This document shows, one piece after another, positions 47,206 to 56,652 of a DNA stretch of 64,000 bases. This DNA is from Bacillaceae bacterium IKA-2. Lineage in GTDB: Bacteria > Bacillota > Bacilli > Bacillales > Anaerobacillaceae. The position numbers were made by a program, and so were the translations under genes. Each line of letters begins with the position of its first letter. Positions within the stretch are counted from its first letter, which is position 1. Under the pieces are notes generated by a model that saw only the letters and a list, made by a program, of their open reading frames with translations, was not told the origin of the DNA and searched no databases. The stretch is from NCBI GenBank assembly GCA_031761875.1, contig CP134492.1, positions 3,410,001 through 3,474,000 of the forward strand, given 5' to 3'.

Positions 47206-47970
47206 TTAATATTGTTCACTTTCACTATAGGTAGGGTCTGAAATAACAATGACAACACGTCGATTTTTTTGAAGATTTTCTGACGTCGTATTTGGAACAA
47301 CTGGCCTTGTTTCCCCGTAACCTACTGCCATAAATCGAAATGATTCAACTTGACTATTATCGGCTAAATAACGAATTACACTGCTTGCTCTTGCACCTGA
47401 TAATTCCCAGTTAGATGGATAGCGAAATGTATTAATTGGACGACTGTCAGTATGTCCTTCTACTTTTACTAAGTTTGGAATCGCTTCAAGTAAAGTGCCC
47501 ACTTTTGTTAAAAATGGATGAGCCCCCTCTAATATTACTGCTTCTGCGCTTTCAAAAAGATTTCGTTCTTGAAGCACGAGTACTACACCTCTATCGTCAC
47601 GCGTGGCCGATATGACGTCATTTAACCGATTGTCTAATAAAAACTGCTGTACCTCTTGCAAAAGTTTATCTAGCTCTTGGTCAACCTCTTTTTTTTGAAG
47701 TTCATTTAGAGGATCATCAAGATCATCAAAGGGATCCCTTTTTATATCTATATCTTCTGCAGGATTATCAAATGGTATTAATGATGGATAAAAATCAAAA
47801 ATTGCTCGATCTTGAAAAGAATCCGCTACTGCCCTAAATTTCGTTGCGTCTACAACTGACATCGAAAATAATAAAATGAAGAATACTAGAATAAGAGTCA
47901 TTAAGTCGGAAAAAGTAACCATCCATCGCGGAGCTCCTTTATCTTGTTTTTGTTGACGTCTACGCTCCAT
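47206..47970 (-). CDS. motS: flagellar stator protein MotS (MotB-like)
   Basis: Peptidoglycan-anchored half of a sodium-driven stator. The 254-residue protein has a basic N-terminus, one membrane helix with the essential aspartate (TFSDLMTLILVFFILLF, about residues 19-35) and an OmpA-like domain (VEGHTDSRPINTFRYPSNWE, about 175). AGGGGGGAG fits the ATG at 47970, which overlaps the motP stop by 11 bases. The sodium assignment rests on position beside ccpA, as in B. subtilis motPS, not on a residue test. Confidence 0.92.
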   Translation of the reverse strand: MERRRQQKQDKGAPRWMVTFSDLMTLILVFFILLFSMSVVDATKFRAVADSFQDRAIFDFYPSLIPFDNPAEDIDIKRDPFDDLDDPLNELQKKEVDQELDKLLQEVQQFLLDNRLNDVISATRDDRGVVLVLQERNLFESAEAVILEGAHPFLTKVGTLLEAIPNLVKVEGHTDSRPINTFRYPSNWELSGARASSVIRYLADNSQVESFRFMAVGYGETRPVVPNTTSENLQKNRRVVIVISDPTYSESEQY

Positions 47971-48772
47971 CAACAGCCACTCCCCCCTTTTCTTCGCCCT
48001 TAATCTTCTTTCCTGCCTCAGGTAAAAATGCACTTAATTTTTCTTGCAAAATTTTCGGATTTTGACCTGATTGAACCCCAATAACTCCTTCAACGATAAT
48101 TTGCTTAATAAAAACTTCTTCTTCTGTTTTATTTGCTAGTTTACTAGCCATTGGAATAAAAACTAGATTAGCAAGTAACGAGCCGTAAAGAGTAGTTAAT
48201 AAAGCAATAGCCATGTTAGGACCTAATGTAGAAGGATCATTTAAATTTTGGAGCATTAGCACTAATCCAATTAATGTTCCAATCATTCCCCAAGCAGGTG
48301 CATATTCACCACACTTTTCAATAATTGACCGCCCTTTGCGATGACGTTCCTCCATCGCAACTACTTCCGCCATCATGATATCTTTAATAATATCTGGTTC
48401 AATCCCATCTACTGCCAGCAAAACCCCTTTTCTAATAAATGGATCTTGGACATCATCAAGGCTAGCTTCTAGAGCCAAAAGTCCTTCTCTTCTAGCTTTT
48501 GTCGATAATTCTATAAACGTACTAATCAAAGTTGGTAAATCTTGGCGATCTTCCCGAAAAGCTTCTTTAAATACCTTCGGAAGAAGCTTAATCTCCGAAA
48601 TTGAGAAATTTATTAAAAGTGCTGCTGCCAAACCACCAAAAACCACCAAAATTGATGCAATTTGAATAAAGTAAATTACCCCAGAAGGTCCCGAATTACT
48701 TAAAATAGCAAACATAACTGCTAAAAGGCCGACAATAATTCCTATCGGTGTCAATTTATCAAATTTTTTCAT
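47960..48772 (-). CDS. motP: flagellar stator protein MotP (MotA-like)
   Basis: The 270-residue partner of MotS with four membrane helices (about residues 7-25, 32-52, 150-172, 180-203). The cytosolic loop (VVAMEERHRKGRSIIEKCGE) interacts with the rotor, and GTLIGLVLMLQNLNDPSTLG is the MotA-family signature. GGGAGAGGG precedes the ATG at 48772. It follows ccpA closely on the same strand; in B. subtilis the two are partly co-transcribed. Confidence 0.92.
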   Translation of the reverse strand: MKKFDKLTPIGIIVGLLAVMFAILSNSGPSGVIYFIQIASILVVFGGLAAALLINFSISEIKLLPKVFKEAFREDRQDLPTLISTFIELSTKARREGLLALEASLDDVQDPFIRKGVLLAVDGIEPDIIKDIMMAEVVAMEERHRKGRSIIEKCGEYAPAWGMIGTLIGLVLMLQNLNDPSTLGPNMAIALLTTLYGSLLANLVFIPMASKLANKTEEEVFIKQIIVEGVIGVQSGQNPKILQEKLSAFLPEAGKKIKGEEKGGVAVDGA

Positions 48773-48815
48773 AACCCTCTCCCTAACCACTCAATCCTCA
48801 GATCTTTTTGTTATT

Positions 48816-49811
48816 CTATTTTGTAGATTGTCTATATTCAATCCGATGAGGGAGTATTACTACCTCGTCCGTTACTTCTTCTTTTTTCATGTACTTTGTT
48901 AGTAACCGCATCGAAACGGCGCCTATATCGTACATAGGCTGCACGACTGTCGTTAGCGTTGGACGAACCATTGCGGCTAATTTCGTATTGTCGAAACCAA
49001 TTACTTCAATATCATTAGGAACATGGAGACCTCTATCTTGGGCACCATGGATAATTCCTAATGCCATTTCATCTGTACCAGCAAAAATAGCTGTCGGACG
49101 CTCTCTTAAACTTAGAAAATTCTCCATAGCCTCCATCCCTGAATCATATGTGTAATCACCTACAACAACATAATCTTCATTAAATGGTATTTTAGCTTCC
49201 TCAATAGCTTTGCGAAAGCCTAAATATTTTTGATAGCCATTGACCGGATCTTCTAGTGAACCTGTCAACATGGCGATTTTTGTGTGCCCATTTCCTATTA
49301 AAACCTTAACTGCATCATAGGCTGCCTCTTGGTAATTAATATTAACTGATGGGAACTCTTTTTTGGGGTCAACAGTTGCTGATAAAACAATCGGAACTGG
49401 TGAACGTTTAAATTCTACGACATGCTCTTCTGTAATTTGTCCACCCATAAAGACAATACCGTCTACTTGTTTTTCTAATAGTGTATTAATTAAATGTATT
49501 TCTTTATCTTTGTTTTGATCTGAATTGCATAAAATAATATTATATTTATACATAGTGGCAATATCTTCTATACCTCTTGCCAATTCTGCAAAAAAGATTC
49601 TTGATATATCCGGTATGATCACACCAACAGTTGTGGTTCGCTTACTAGCTAACCCACGGGCAACTGCATTAGGACGATAACCTAGCATTTCTATTGCTTC
49701 TAAGACTTTTTTCCTAGTTGTTGGTTTAACATTTGGATTTCCGTTTACGACACGGGAAACTGTTGCCATAGAAACGCCTGCTTCTCTAGCTACATCATAA
49801 ATTGTTTTCAC
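48816..49811 (-). CDS. ccpA: catabolite control protein A
   Basis: LacI-family master regulator of carbon catabolite control. It binds cre sites together with Ser-phosphorylated HPr. The 331-residue protein has the LacI helix-turn-helix ([20 protein letters not shown], residues 3-22), the hinge helix ([13 protein letters not shown]) and a periplasmic-binding-like core ([20 protein letters not shown]). The start is GTG at 49811 after GAGGAGG. In relatives CcpA controls ackA, acsA and the acu genes in this same window. Confidence 0.97.
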   Translation of the reverse strand: MKTIYDVAREAGVSMATVSRVVNGNPNVKPTTRKKVLEAIEMLGYRPNAVARGLASKRTTTVGVIIPDISRIFFAELARGIEDIATMYKYNIILCNSDQNKDKEIHLINTLLEKQVDGIVFMGGQITEEHVVEFKRSPVPIVLSATVDPKKEFPSVNINYQEAAYDAVKVLIGNGHTKIAMLTGSLEDPVNGYQKYLGFRKAIEEAKIPFNEDYVVVGDYTYDSGMEAMENFLSLRERPTAIFAGTDEMALGIIHGAQDRGLHVPNDIEVIGFDNTKLAAMVRPTLTTVVQPMYDIGAVSMRLLTKYMKKEEVTDEVVILPHRIEYRQSTK

Positions 49812-50096
49812 GATATGTAATCCTCCTCTATATAATTACCTATTAATATTTTTCATCTTTTCCTGTTATCTTGTTTTAATAATGCAGTCATCGTATACAT
49901 TTTTTTGAGACCAAGTATTGCTTACTTCTTTTTATATCGACAAGATACGCGGAATATTTCAGTTAATTAGCAATTATTTAGCCGTTTTTTTTTCAAATGA
50001 CTGCCTGCTTAATGTACAAATTAACTCTATTGTCATTGTACACTAAAATACGACCATTTATGGAAGTGATAATACTCCTTATTTTTCTTTTTAATA

Positions 50097-50213
50097 AATG
50101 AATTTTATAATCCAGATTTAACGCCACTAGGATACTACATCTGGTTGGATTAAAACATATTCAACTAGATGTAGCTTAACGTGGCTAATATAATGGTATT
50201 ATGAAATTCATTC
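50097..50213. repeat. family-1 element, inverted orientation, 117 bp
   Basis: Ends AAATGAATTTTATAAT and ATTATGAAATTCATTC. The body reads as the reverse complement of copies A and B at 36.8-37.0 kb: ACGCCACTAGGATACTACATC, CTGGTTGGA and TCAACTAGATGTAG, GTGGCTAATATAATGG. Confidence 0.85.
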
Positions 50214-50453
50214 TAATTATAAAGAATTTTTTTCGGATATTTTTTTGTTTTTTCCAAATTTATTTTTCTTAATCGTATACTGAAGTCTTGTATCTAAGTC
50301 ATTTTCAAGTCCATTTCATCAACACTCTGAACCATGAGTTTTCATCGGCATCATTTATACTTAACCAATCAATATCAGCTATAGAGATTGCTAAAAAATC
50401 ATTTTTCCTATGTGTTTAGGATTTCACCCACTAAGAATAACTATACTTAGTAA

Positions 50454-50507
50454 GGCATAAGCAGCTTGGCAGCAACGATTATGTTAGAGACTTACCATAT
50501 AGAGGCC
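50454..50507. repeat. family-3 repeat, copy 2
   Basis: GGCATAAGCAGCTTGGCAGC, then GACTTACCATATAGAGGC (50489-50506), the latter identical to bases 27342-27359. Confidence 0.6.
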
Positions 50508-50528
50508 TTCTGGAGCTCTAGACAAAAG

Positions 50529-50558
50529 AAAACCCCCTACGAAATTGTAGAAGGTTTT
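50529..50558 (-). terminator. aroA terminator
   Basis: AAAACCTTCTAC and GTAGGGGGTTTT form a stem 11 bases after the stop, followed by TTTTC TTTT on the minus strand. Confidence 0.8.
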
Positions 50559-50568
50559 CATCTGATCA

Positions 50569-51645
50569 TTAAAGTTTGTATAATCCCGAAGAGCGGATCC
50601 CTTCCATGAATGTTGCAAACTGATCGAAGTCCATTTGTTGAGCTGAATCTGAAAGTGCAACTGCAGGATCTGGGTGAACTTCGGTCATCACAGCATCTGC
50701 TCCAATTGCTAGAGCTGCTTTGGCAGTTGGAAGTAGTAGGTCTCTTCTACCTGTTGAATGAGTTACGTCTACAACTACAGGTAAATGTGTTTCTTGCTTT
50801 AAAATTGGTACAGCAGAAATATCTAATGTGTTACGTGTTGCTTTTTCGTACGTACGAATACCACGCTCACAAAGAATAATATTTCCATTTCCTTTTGAAA
50901 TAATATATTCAGCGGCATTAATAAATTCCTCGATCGTTGCCGATATCCCACGTTTTAGTAAGATTGGCTTATTTACCGAGCCGGCCGCCTTCAAAAGTTC
51001 AAAGTTTTGCATGTTCCTAGCGCCAATTTGAATAACATCTAGGTATTCAACTGCTGCTTCCATATCTCTAGGGTCAACAATTTCGCTAATCACTGCCATA
51101 TCATACTCCGTAGCAACACGCTTTAAAATTTGTAAACCTTCAATTCCTAGACCTTGAAAGTCATAAGGTGAAGTCCTTGGTTTAAATGCTCCACCACGCA
51201 GTAGCTTAATTCCTTGTTCTTTTAATACTTTTGCAACACTAGCAACTTGCTCATAGCTTTCAACTGAACATGGACCAACAATTAATCGTTGTGTACCATC
51301 GCCGATTTTCTCACCTTTAATATCGACTATTGTGTCTTCAGGATGCTTCTTTCTCGAAACTAATAAGACTTTGCGATTATCATCTTCTTGTAATTCTAAA
51401 CTAACCTTAAAAATTTGTTTGAATAAATGCTGTAAAGTTGAAGTTTCAAACGGCCCTTCATTTTTTTCAGCAATTAAATTTAACATTTTTCGTTCCCGAA
51501 CTGGATCAAAACGATTCATCCCTTGGGTACTTTTTACTTTTCCAATTTCTTGAACTAATTTTGCTCTTTCATTAATGCTATCTAATAACTTTAAGTTTAC
51601 CTCATCTAATTTACTTCTTAATTCTTCTAACTGTTCGTTTGCCAT
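50569..51645 (-). CDS. aroA: fused chorismate mutase / DAHP synthase
   Basis: First enzyme of the shikimate pathway (phosphoenolpyruvate plus erythrose 4-phosphate), with feedback control by chorismate/prephenate through the fused AroQ domain. The 358-residue protein has the helical mutase (residues 1-85, [20 protein letters not shown]) and a KDPG-type barrel with [13 protein letters not shown] (about 124), [15 protein letters not shown] (about 152) and [14 protein letters not shown] (about 293). This is the Bacillus AroA(Q). The ATG has good AGGGGTGG upstream. Confidence 0.96.
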   Translation of the reverse strand: MANEQLEELRSKLDEVNLKLLDSINERAKLVQEIGKVKSTQGMNRFDPVRERKMLNLIAEKNEGPFETSTLQHLFKQIFKVSLELQEDDNRKVLLVSRKKHPEDTIVDIKGEKIGDGTQRLIVGPCSVESYEQVASVAKVLKEQGIKLLRGGAFKPRTSPYDFQGLGIEGLQILKRVATEYDMAVISEIVDPRDMEAAVEYLDVIQIGARNMQNFELLKAAGSVNKPILLKRGISATIEEFINAAEYIISKGNGNIILCERGIRTYEKATRNTLDISAVPILKQETHLPVVVDVTHSTGRRDLLLPTAKAALAIGADAVMTEVHPDPAVALSDSAQQMDFDQFATFMEGIRSSGLYKL

Positions 51646-51703
51646 TCTTGTCCACCCCTTGTTTAGTATTTAAAATTTTCGGAAAATGTGATACATTTCT
51701 TAT

Positions 51704-51729
51704 AAGTGCGTGTTCAAAAGGAGATAATC
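51704..51729. repeat. family-4 repeat, copy 3
   Basis: AAGTGCGTGTTCAAAAGG followed by AGATAATC, 59 bases upstream of aroA. It is the closest match to the copy at 29776. Confidence 0.55.
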
Positions 51730-51988
51730 TAATTAAAATGCTATAATTATTAGTCTTTTAAACATTCTCTATGAGTTAGGGATTATTATAAACGATTCTG
51801 TTCTGCTTGTCACGATTTTTCTCTTTATTGATTAGACGCTTTTAAGTGATAAAGTGTTTTTTTTGTGCAAAACCCCTTATTAACTAACTACATACTCATA
51901 CAAAAATTTGCTTGCATTTATGAATGACATCATCTTAATTCAACACCATATTAAGCTAATAAATTGATAATATAAATTTTACTGACAT

Positions 51989-52003
51989 GAATGAAATTCA
52001 TTC
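51989..52003. repeat. solo family-1 end palindrome
   Basis: GAATGAAATTCATTC, an imperfect palindrome at the left and right ends of family-1 elements, 37 bases before the FtsA-like gene start codon. Confidence 0.5.
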
Positions 52004-52039
52004 ACATAACTAAAAATTTTTATTTAAGAAGGTGTTCAA

Positions 52040-54202
52040 ATGGTTTCGAATGAAGAAATACCAATTTTTGGGCTTGATATTGGGACACGCTCTGTTGTCG
52101 GTCTTTTATTAAAAAAACTTGATAATGGCTATGAAGTTCTTGATATTGAAATTGAAGAGCATGATGAACGCTCGATGGTTGATGGCCAAATTCATAACAT
52201 TATTTCTGTCGCAAAAGTCATCACTTCTATTAAAGAAAAACTCGAAAAAAAGCATGGTCCCTTACGGAAAGTTTGTGTAGCGGCGGCCGGCCGTTCTCTT
52301 AAGACAAAGCGAGCTAAGGTGTCTCTTGACATTTCCAAAAAACGAGATTTTTCCCATCAAGATGTCCTTCATTTAGAACTTAGTGCTGTTCAAAAAGCTC
52401 AGTTTGAAATCGCTAAAGAACTTGAGGGTCAAAGTGTCAATTATTATTGTGTCGGGTATTCCGTCTTATCTTATCAATTAGATGATCAGGAAATTGGTAG
52501 TTTAGTAGACCAGAGTGGTTTTCTTGCTTCAGTTGAGGTCATTGCTACCTTTTTACCAAAAGTTGTTGTGGAATCACTAATAGCGGCCTTACATCGCGCT
52601 GGACTAGAACTGGAGGCTTTAACATTAGAGCCGATTGCAGCTATAAATGTTCTTATTCCGCCCACGATGCGTCGTTTAAACGTTGCTCTTGTCGATATTG
52701 GTGCTGGTACTTCTGATATCGCTATAACCGATTTAGGTACTGTAACTGCATATGGGATGGTTCCAGTAGCTGGCGACGAAATCACTGAAGCGATAAGCGA
52801 TCATTTTTTGTTAGATTTTCCTGAAGCTGAAGTCGTTAAACGGCTTTTATCGACCGAAGATGAAGTAGTTTTTACTGATATTTTAGGTTTTGAAACATCC
52901 CACTCTCGTGAAGATATTATTGAGCCAATATCCAATGCAATTAAAAACCTTGCTTATCAGATTACTTCTGAAATTTTAGACTTAAATAAAAAACCACCTA
53001 AGGCAGTTATGCTTGTCGGTGGCGGATCGATGACCCCTACTCTTACAAAATATATTGCTGATTTACTTCAATTACCTGAAAATCGGGTTGCAATTCGAGG
53101 AATTGACGCTATTAAGTCCCTAAAAATACCAGAAACAATAAAGGCTGGGCCTGAACTAGTTACGCCGATTGGGATTGCAATTGCTGCAAAAGAAAGCCCA
53201 GTAAAATACGTAAGTGTTAGAGTAAATGATCAAACGATCCGCTTATTTGATATGAAACAATTAACAATCGGAGATGGATTGCTGGCCTCAGGAATAGAAC
53301 TTCCGAAGCTCTACGGGAAGCCTGGAATGGCAATTATGGTAACGGTAAATAAACGTCTAATTTCCATTCCAGGCGAACATGGAAACCCACCTCTGCTTGA
53401 AAAAAACGGACAAATTTGTTTGTTAGATGAGTCCTTAAGAGATGGTGATTGTATTAATGTTCAAACTGGGATTAATGGAAAAAATGCAAAAGCTACCGTT
53501 GGTGACGTTATTGAGTCATTACCATCTAAAACAGTCACAATAAATGGTAATAATCACTGTTTAAAATCGACTATTTTGAAAAATGGCAAGGAAACTACTT
53601 TAACAAATAATCTAGAAGATCATGATGAAATTATTATTAAGTCTTCAAACTCAATTGAAGAAGTACTGAATTCATTGCAACTTTTTGACATAATACAGAT
53701 CTTAAAACCTTTTATCCTTATTTTAAATGGTCGGAAAATAACACTTATAAATGAGAATGCTATTATTAAAAATGGCAAGAATGCGCTAATTAATTCTAAC
53801 GTTCAAGAGGGTGATATAATTACTGTAAAAGGACATATAGACAAAAAAATTACCCTCGAAAAAATCCTAATCAATCAGAAAATTTCTCACATTCATGCCA
53901 TTACCGTTTACTTTAATGACAAACCTGTTGAGATTTCACGTCTACTTATTGAAGCAAAGCGTGGTGATGAATCACTTAATGAAAAAAGTTACCTTCAAAA
54001 TGACGATCAAATAACGCTTTTAGTAAAGCAAAAGGAAACGTTTATTTTTCAAGATGTTTTTAGGTTTGTTACTTTTAATTTTACTGCTCAAGAAAATAAA
54101 AAGCTAACAATATTACGAAACGAAGACAATGCCACATTCTCCACCCAAATTCACAATGGCGACCATCTTGAAATTAAATGGCTAGAAAAAGCAAAAAACT
54201 AA
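52040..54202 (+). CDS. FtsA/PilM-like actin-fold ATPase with tandem C-terminal beta-grasp-like repeats
   Basis: A 720-residue cytosolic protein. The first 380 residues are an actin-superfamily ATPase: phosphate-1 loop FGLDIGTRSVVGLLL (10-24), an FtsA/PilM-type 1C-like insert (30-150), phosphate-2 loop ALVDIGAGTSDIAI (about 222-235) and adenosine loop MLVGGGSMTPTL (about 330-341). From about 393 on come at least five short units, each with a V-x-V-N-[GD] start and an L-x-x-G-D-x-I end (RDGDCINV, EDHDEIII, QEGDIITV, QNDDQITL, HNGDHLEI), which look like ubiquitin/SLBB-type folds. Annotated in other Bacillus as an FtsA- or PilM-like protein; function unknown. It stands alone, divergent from aroA. 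Confidence 0.85.
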   Translation: MVSNEEIPIFGLDIGTRSVVGLLLKKLDNGYEVLDIEIEEHDERSMVDGQIHNIISVAKVITSIKEKLEKKHGPLRKVCVAAAGRSLKTKRAKVSLDISKKRDFSHQDVLHLELSAVQKAQFEIAKELEGQSVNYYCVGYSVLSYQLDDQEIGSLVDQSGFLASVEVIATFLPKVVVESLIAALHRAGLELEALTLEPIAAINVLIPPTMRRLNVALVDIGAGTSDIAITDLGTVTAYGMVPVAGDEITEAISDHFLLDFPEAEVVKRLLSTEDEVVFTDILGFETSHSREDIIEPISNAIKNLAYQITSEILDLNKKPPKAVMLVGGGSMTPTLTKYIADLLQLPENRVAIRGIDAIKSLKIPETIKAGPELVTPIGIAIAAKESPVKYVSVRVNDQTIRLFDMKQLTIGDGLLASGIELPKLYGKPGMAIMVTVNKRLISIPGEHGNPPLLEKNGQICLLDESLRDGDCINVQTGINGKNAKATVGDVIESLPSKTVTINGNNHCLKSTILKNGKETTLTNNLEDHDEIIIKSSNSIEEVLNSLQLFDIIQILKPFILILNGRKITLINENAIIKNGKNALINSNVQEGDIITVKGHIDKKITLEKILINQKISHIHAITVYFNDKPVEISRLLIEAKRGDESLNEKSYLQNDDQITLLVKQKETFIFQDVFRFVTFNFTAQENKKLTILRNEDNATFSTQIHNGDHLEIKWLEKAKN

Positions 54203-54228
54203 GATTTTAGTCTTAGTTTTTTGCTTTT
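54187..54228 (+). terminator. terminator of the FtsA-like gene
   Basis: AAAAGCAAAAAACTAAGA and its exact complement (18-bp stem); the left arm includes the stop codon (54200-54202). Confidence 0.8.
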
Positions 54229-54292
54229 ATATTTACAAGTTCTATAAGCCATTTCCAACATGCAGAACTTGTACTAACTTTTTATAGATTTT

Positions 54293-54748
54293 CTACTCTT
54301 TAGTTGTTTCAACATCGGCCTTGTCAGTGATCTTTTCATGAAGACCAGCAACTTCTTTTTTAACAGTGTCAGCTATCTCGACGCTCGCATCCTGAATATC
54401 TTCTGTTAGATCAGCTGCTGATTGACTTAACTCTTCAACATCTTTTTTTACACTTTCAGTTAATTCCTTGACACGACCCACCAAATTGGTTGATTGCTCT
54501 GAAACTGTTTTTGCAATTGTTGAAGATTTCTCTTTAGCAATATTTGCGTATTCAGTACCTAATTCAAAGGCATTTTGTGTAAGATCAGCACTTTTTACTT
54601 TTGCTGAAGCTGCTTGTTCGTTTAAGTCCTCTCTTAATTCTTTACCCGATTTTGGCGCTAGTAGTAAAGCAGAAGCTGCCCCTACTAAACCTCCTATTAA
54701 TGCCCCGATTAAAAAGTCTTTTGTATTCATATTGTTATCATTACTCAT
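54293..54748 (-). CDS. ytxH: YtxH-family stress protein
   Basis: A 151-residue protein with an N-terminal glycine-rich membrane-associated segment (DFLIGALIGGLVGAASALLL, residues 11-30), then KSGKELREDL, the YtxH signature, and a long helical, probably coiled-coil tail. In B. subtilis ytxGHJ is a general stress and starvation operon; ytxJ is not found here. AGGAGG precedes the ATG. It follows ytxG on the same strand. Confidence 0.9.
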   Translation of the reverse strand: MSNDNNMNTKDFLIGALIGGLVGAASALLLAPKSGKELREDLNEQAASAKVKSADLTQNAFELGTEYANIAKEKSSTIAKTVSEQSTNLVGRVKELTESVKKDVEELSQSAADLTEDIQDASVEIADTVKKEVAGLHEKITDKADVETTKE

Positions 54749-54805
54749 GTTTGTATCCTCCTCATAAATTTTACTTTCCTTTTAATAAATTAGATAAACT
54801 ACATT

Positions 54806-55249
54806 TTAATTGCTTACATTTGCGTTCTTGGCTTCGTATTTTTTCTTTGCTTTCCACTTTGCATATAGATCAATAACGACATTACCCCATTGCACTGTTT
54901 GGGCAATATTTTCACTTTGCTGCTCAGTTGCTTTTGAGACAGAATCTGATACTTTTTGAATGGAGCGGTTTAACCCACTTAATGAACCACCAAGCTCTTT
55001 AGCAGAGTCAAAAACCGTATTTAATGATTTGGATTTTTCTTGGATGTCATCAGCCAATCGATTAGTTCTATGTAACAGTTCTGTCGTTTCTTTTGTCAGT
55101 CCGTCCATTTGCCTATTTAAGCCTTCCATTGTATTAGCAACATTAATCAGCGTTTTTTGAACGGCAGTTAATGTTTTGGCAACATAAACAACTAACACAG
55201 CAAAAGCCACTGCCACAAGAGCAATACTTAAATATAAAATAAGTTCCAT
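54806..55249 (-). CDS. ytxG: DUF948 protein YtxG
   Basis: A 147-residue protein with one N-terminal membrane helix (ELILYLSIALVAVAFAVLVV, residues 2-21) and a long coiled-coil region (LTAVQKTLINVANTMEGLNR onward) with heptad-like spacing, the DUF948 pattern. It precedes ytxH by 57 bases in the same direction, so ytxG-ytxH is one unit. Role in stress response is inferred from B. subtilis. Confidence 0.88.
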   Translation of the reverse strand: MELILYLSIALVAVAFAVLVVYVAKTLTAVQKTLINVANTMEGLNRQMDGLTKETTELLHRTNRLADDIQEKSKSLNTVFDSAKELGGSLSGLNRSIQKVSDSVSKATEQQSENIAQTVQWGNVVIDLYAKWKAKKKYEAKNANVSN

Positions 55250-55501
55250 TATTATTGTACACCCCCTTGTTGTTAGAAAAAATTACTTTGATATTATCAT
55301 ATACCCTTTTCTAGCATAATGAAACATCTACTTACATTGCAAATTTTAAGATTATTATTTTTGCAATGAATAATATTTCTACAAAAACTAGCCATTTCCT
55401 TTAAATCTAGCTTAAATGCTTAAATCTAAAGTTAGACGAACAAAGATAATTTCGGGTACACTAACTAATAGATACTACAGATTACCTAAGGAGGCATATT
55501 G

Positions 55502-56617
55502 ATGCGAGATCCAAGAATTCAAACTTTAGCAAAAAACTTAATTAACTACTCTGTGAAACTCCAAAAGGGGGAAAATGTATTAATCGAAAATTTTGGTTTA
55601 CAGAAAGAGCTTGTAAAAGCACTCATTGAAGAAGCTTACAGGGCTGGTGGAAATCCCTTCGTCTCTTTAAAAGATCATGAAGTTGATCGGGCTTTGTTAC
55701 TTCAAGCAAATGAGAAACAATTGGAATTACTAGCAGAATTTGAAGCTAAGGTAATGAAAAAGATGGATGCCTATATTGGTTTACGTGCTGGAAACAACAT
55801 AAGTGAACTAGGTGACGTTCCATCCGAGCAAATCTCCCTTCATGGAAAAACAATCGGCACGAAAGTACATAGAGAAATTCGTGTTCCAAATACAAAGTGG
55901 GTTGTACTCCGTTATCCAAGTGCATCCATGGCCCAACTAGCAAGCATGAGCACTGAAGCTTTTGAAAATTTCTATTTTGACGTTTGTAATTTAAACTATG
56001 GCCAAATGGATCAAGCAATGACCCCTTTACTTGAATTGATGAATAAAACTGATAAAGTCAAAATTACTGGTGAAGGGACTGATTTAACTTTTTCGATTAA
56101 AGATATTCCTGCTGTTAAGTGTGCTGGTAATATGAACATTCCAGATGGTGAAGTCTACACTGCCCCAGTAAAAAATTCTGTAAATGGGACAATTACGTAT
56201 AACACATCTTCGCCTTACCAAGGCTTTACATTTGAAAAAATAACGTTAACTTTTAAAGACGGAAAAATTACCGAAGCGATTTCCAACGATACTGAACGCT
56301 TAAATAAAATTTTTGATACTGATGAAGGTGCACGTTACATTGGTGAGTTCGCTATCGGTGTTAACCCATTCATTCAACATCCAATGAAAGATATATTATT
56401 TGACGAAAAAATTGATGGCAGTTTTCACTTTACACCTGGGCAGTGCTATGACGATGCCTACAACGGAAACAACTCATCCATCCACTGGGATATTGTCAAT
56501 ATTCAACGACCTGAATATGGTGGTGGTGAAATCTATTTTGATGATGTCTTAATTCGAAAAGATGGACGTTTTGTCATTGCTGAACTAGATGGATTAAATC
56601 CAGAAAATTTAAAATAA
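55502..56617 (+). CDS. M29-family aminopeptidase
   Basis: Metal-dependent aminopeptidase (thermophilic aminopeptidase T/AmpS family), cytosolic. The 371-residue protein has the typical ALIEEAYRAGGNPFVSL, TDLTFSIKDI, NIPDGEVYTAPVKNSVNGTI (about 216-235) and the C-terminal EYGGGEIYFDDVLIRKDGRF with metal ligands. It is shorter than the usual 400-410 residues of this family. AAGGAGG fits the ATG at 55502; the TTG just before is not needed. It converges with murC. Confidence 0.9.
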   Translation: MRDPRIQTLAKNLINYSVKLQKGENVLIENFGLQKELVKALIEEAYRAGGNPFVSLKDHEVDRALLLQANEKQLELLAEFEAKVMKKMDAYIGLRAGNNISELGDVPSEQISLHGKTIGTKVHREIRVPNTKWVVLRYPSASMAQLASMSTEAFENFYFDVCNLNYGQMDQAMTPLLELMNKTDKVKITGEGTDLTFSIKDIPAVKCAGNMNIPDGEVYTAPVKNSVNGTITYNTSSPYQGFTFEKITLTFKDGKITEAISNDTERLNKIFDTDEGARYIGEFAIGVNPFIQHPMKDILFDEKIDGSFHFTPGQCYDDAYNGNNSSIHWDIVNIQRPEYGGGEIYFDDVLIRKDGRFVIAELDGLNPENLK

Positions 56618-56619
56618 GG

Positions 56620-56652
56620 AAAAAAGGGATGACTACGGTCATCCCTTTTTTT
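56620..56652. terminator. bidirectional terminator between aminopeptidase and murC
   Basis: AAAAAAGGGATGAC-tacg-GTCATCCCTTTTTT stem with T-run on both sides; its right end touches the murC stop. Confidence 0.9.

Larger units (their letters stand above)
49812..50568. other. 757-base gap between ccpA and aroA
   Basis: No credible gene on either strand. It contains one complete family-1 element (50097-50213), one family-3 copy (about 50454-50507) and the aroA terminator; the rest is AT-rich sequence in which I see nothing clear. Confidence 0.6.
51646..52039. other. 394-base gap between divergent aroA and the FtsA-like gene
   Basis: No gene visible. Holds a family-4 repeat (51704-51729) and a solo family-1 palindrome (51989-52003). 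Promoters for both genes must lie here, but no box pair is convincing by eye. Confidence 0.55.
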
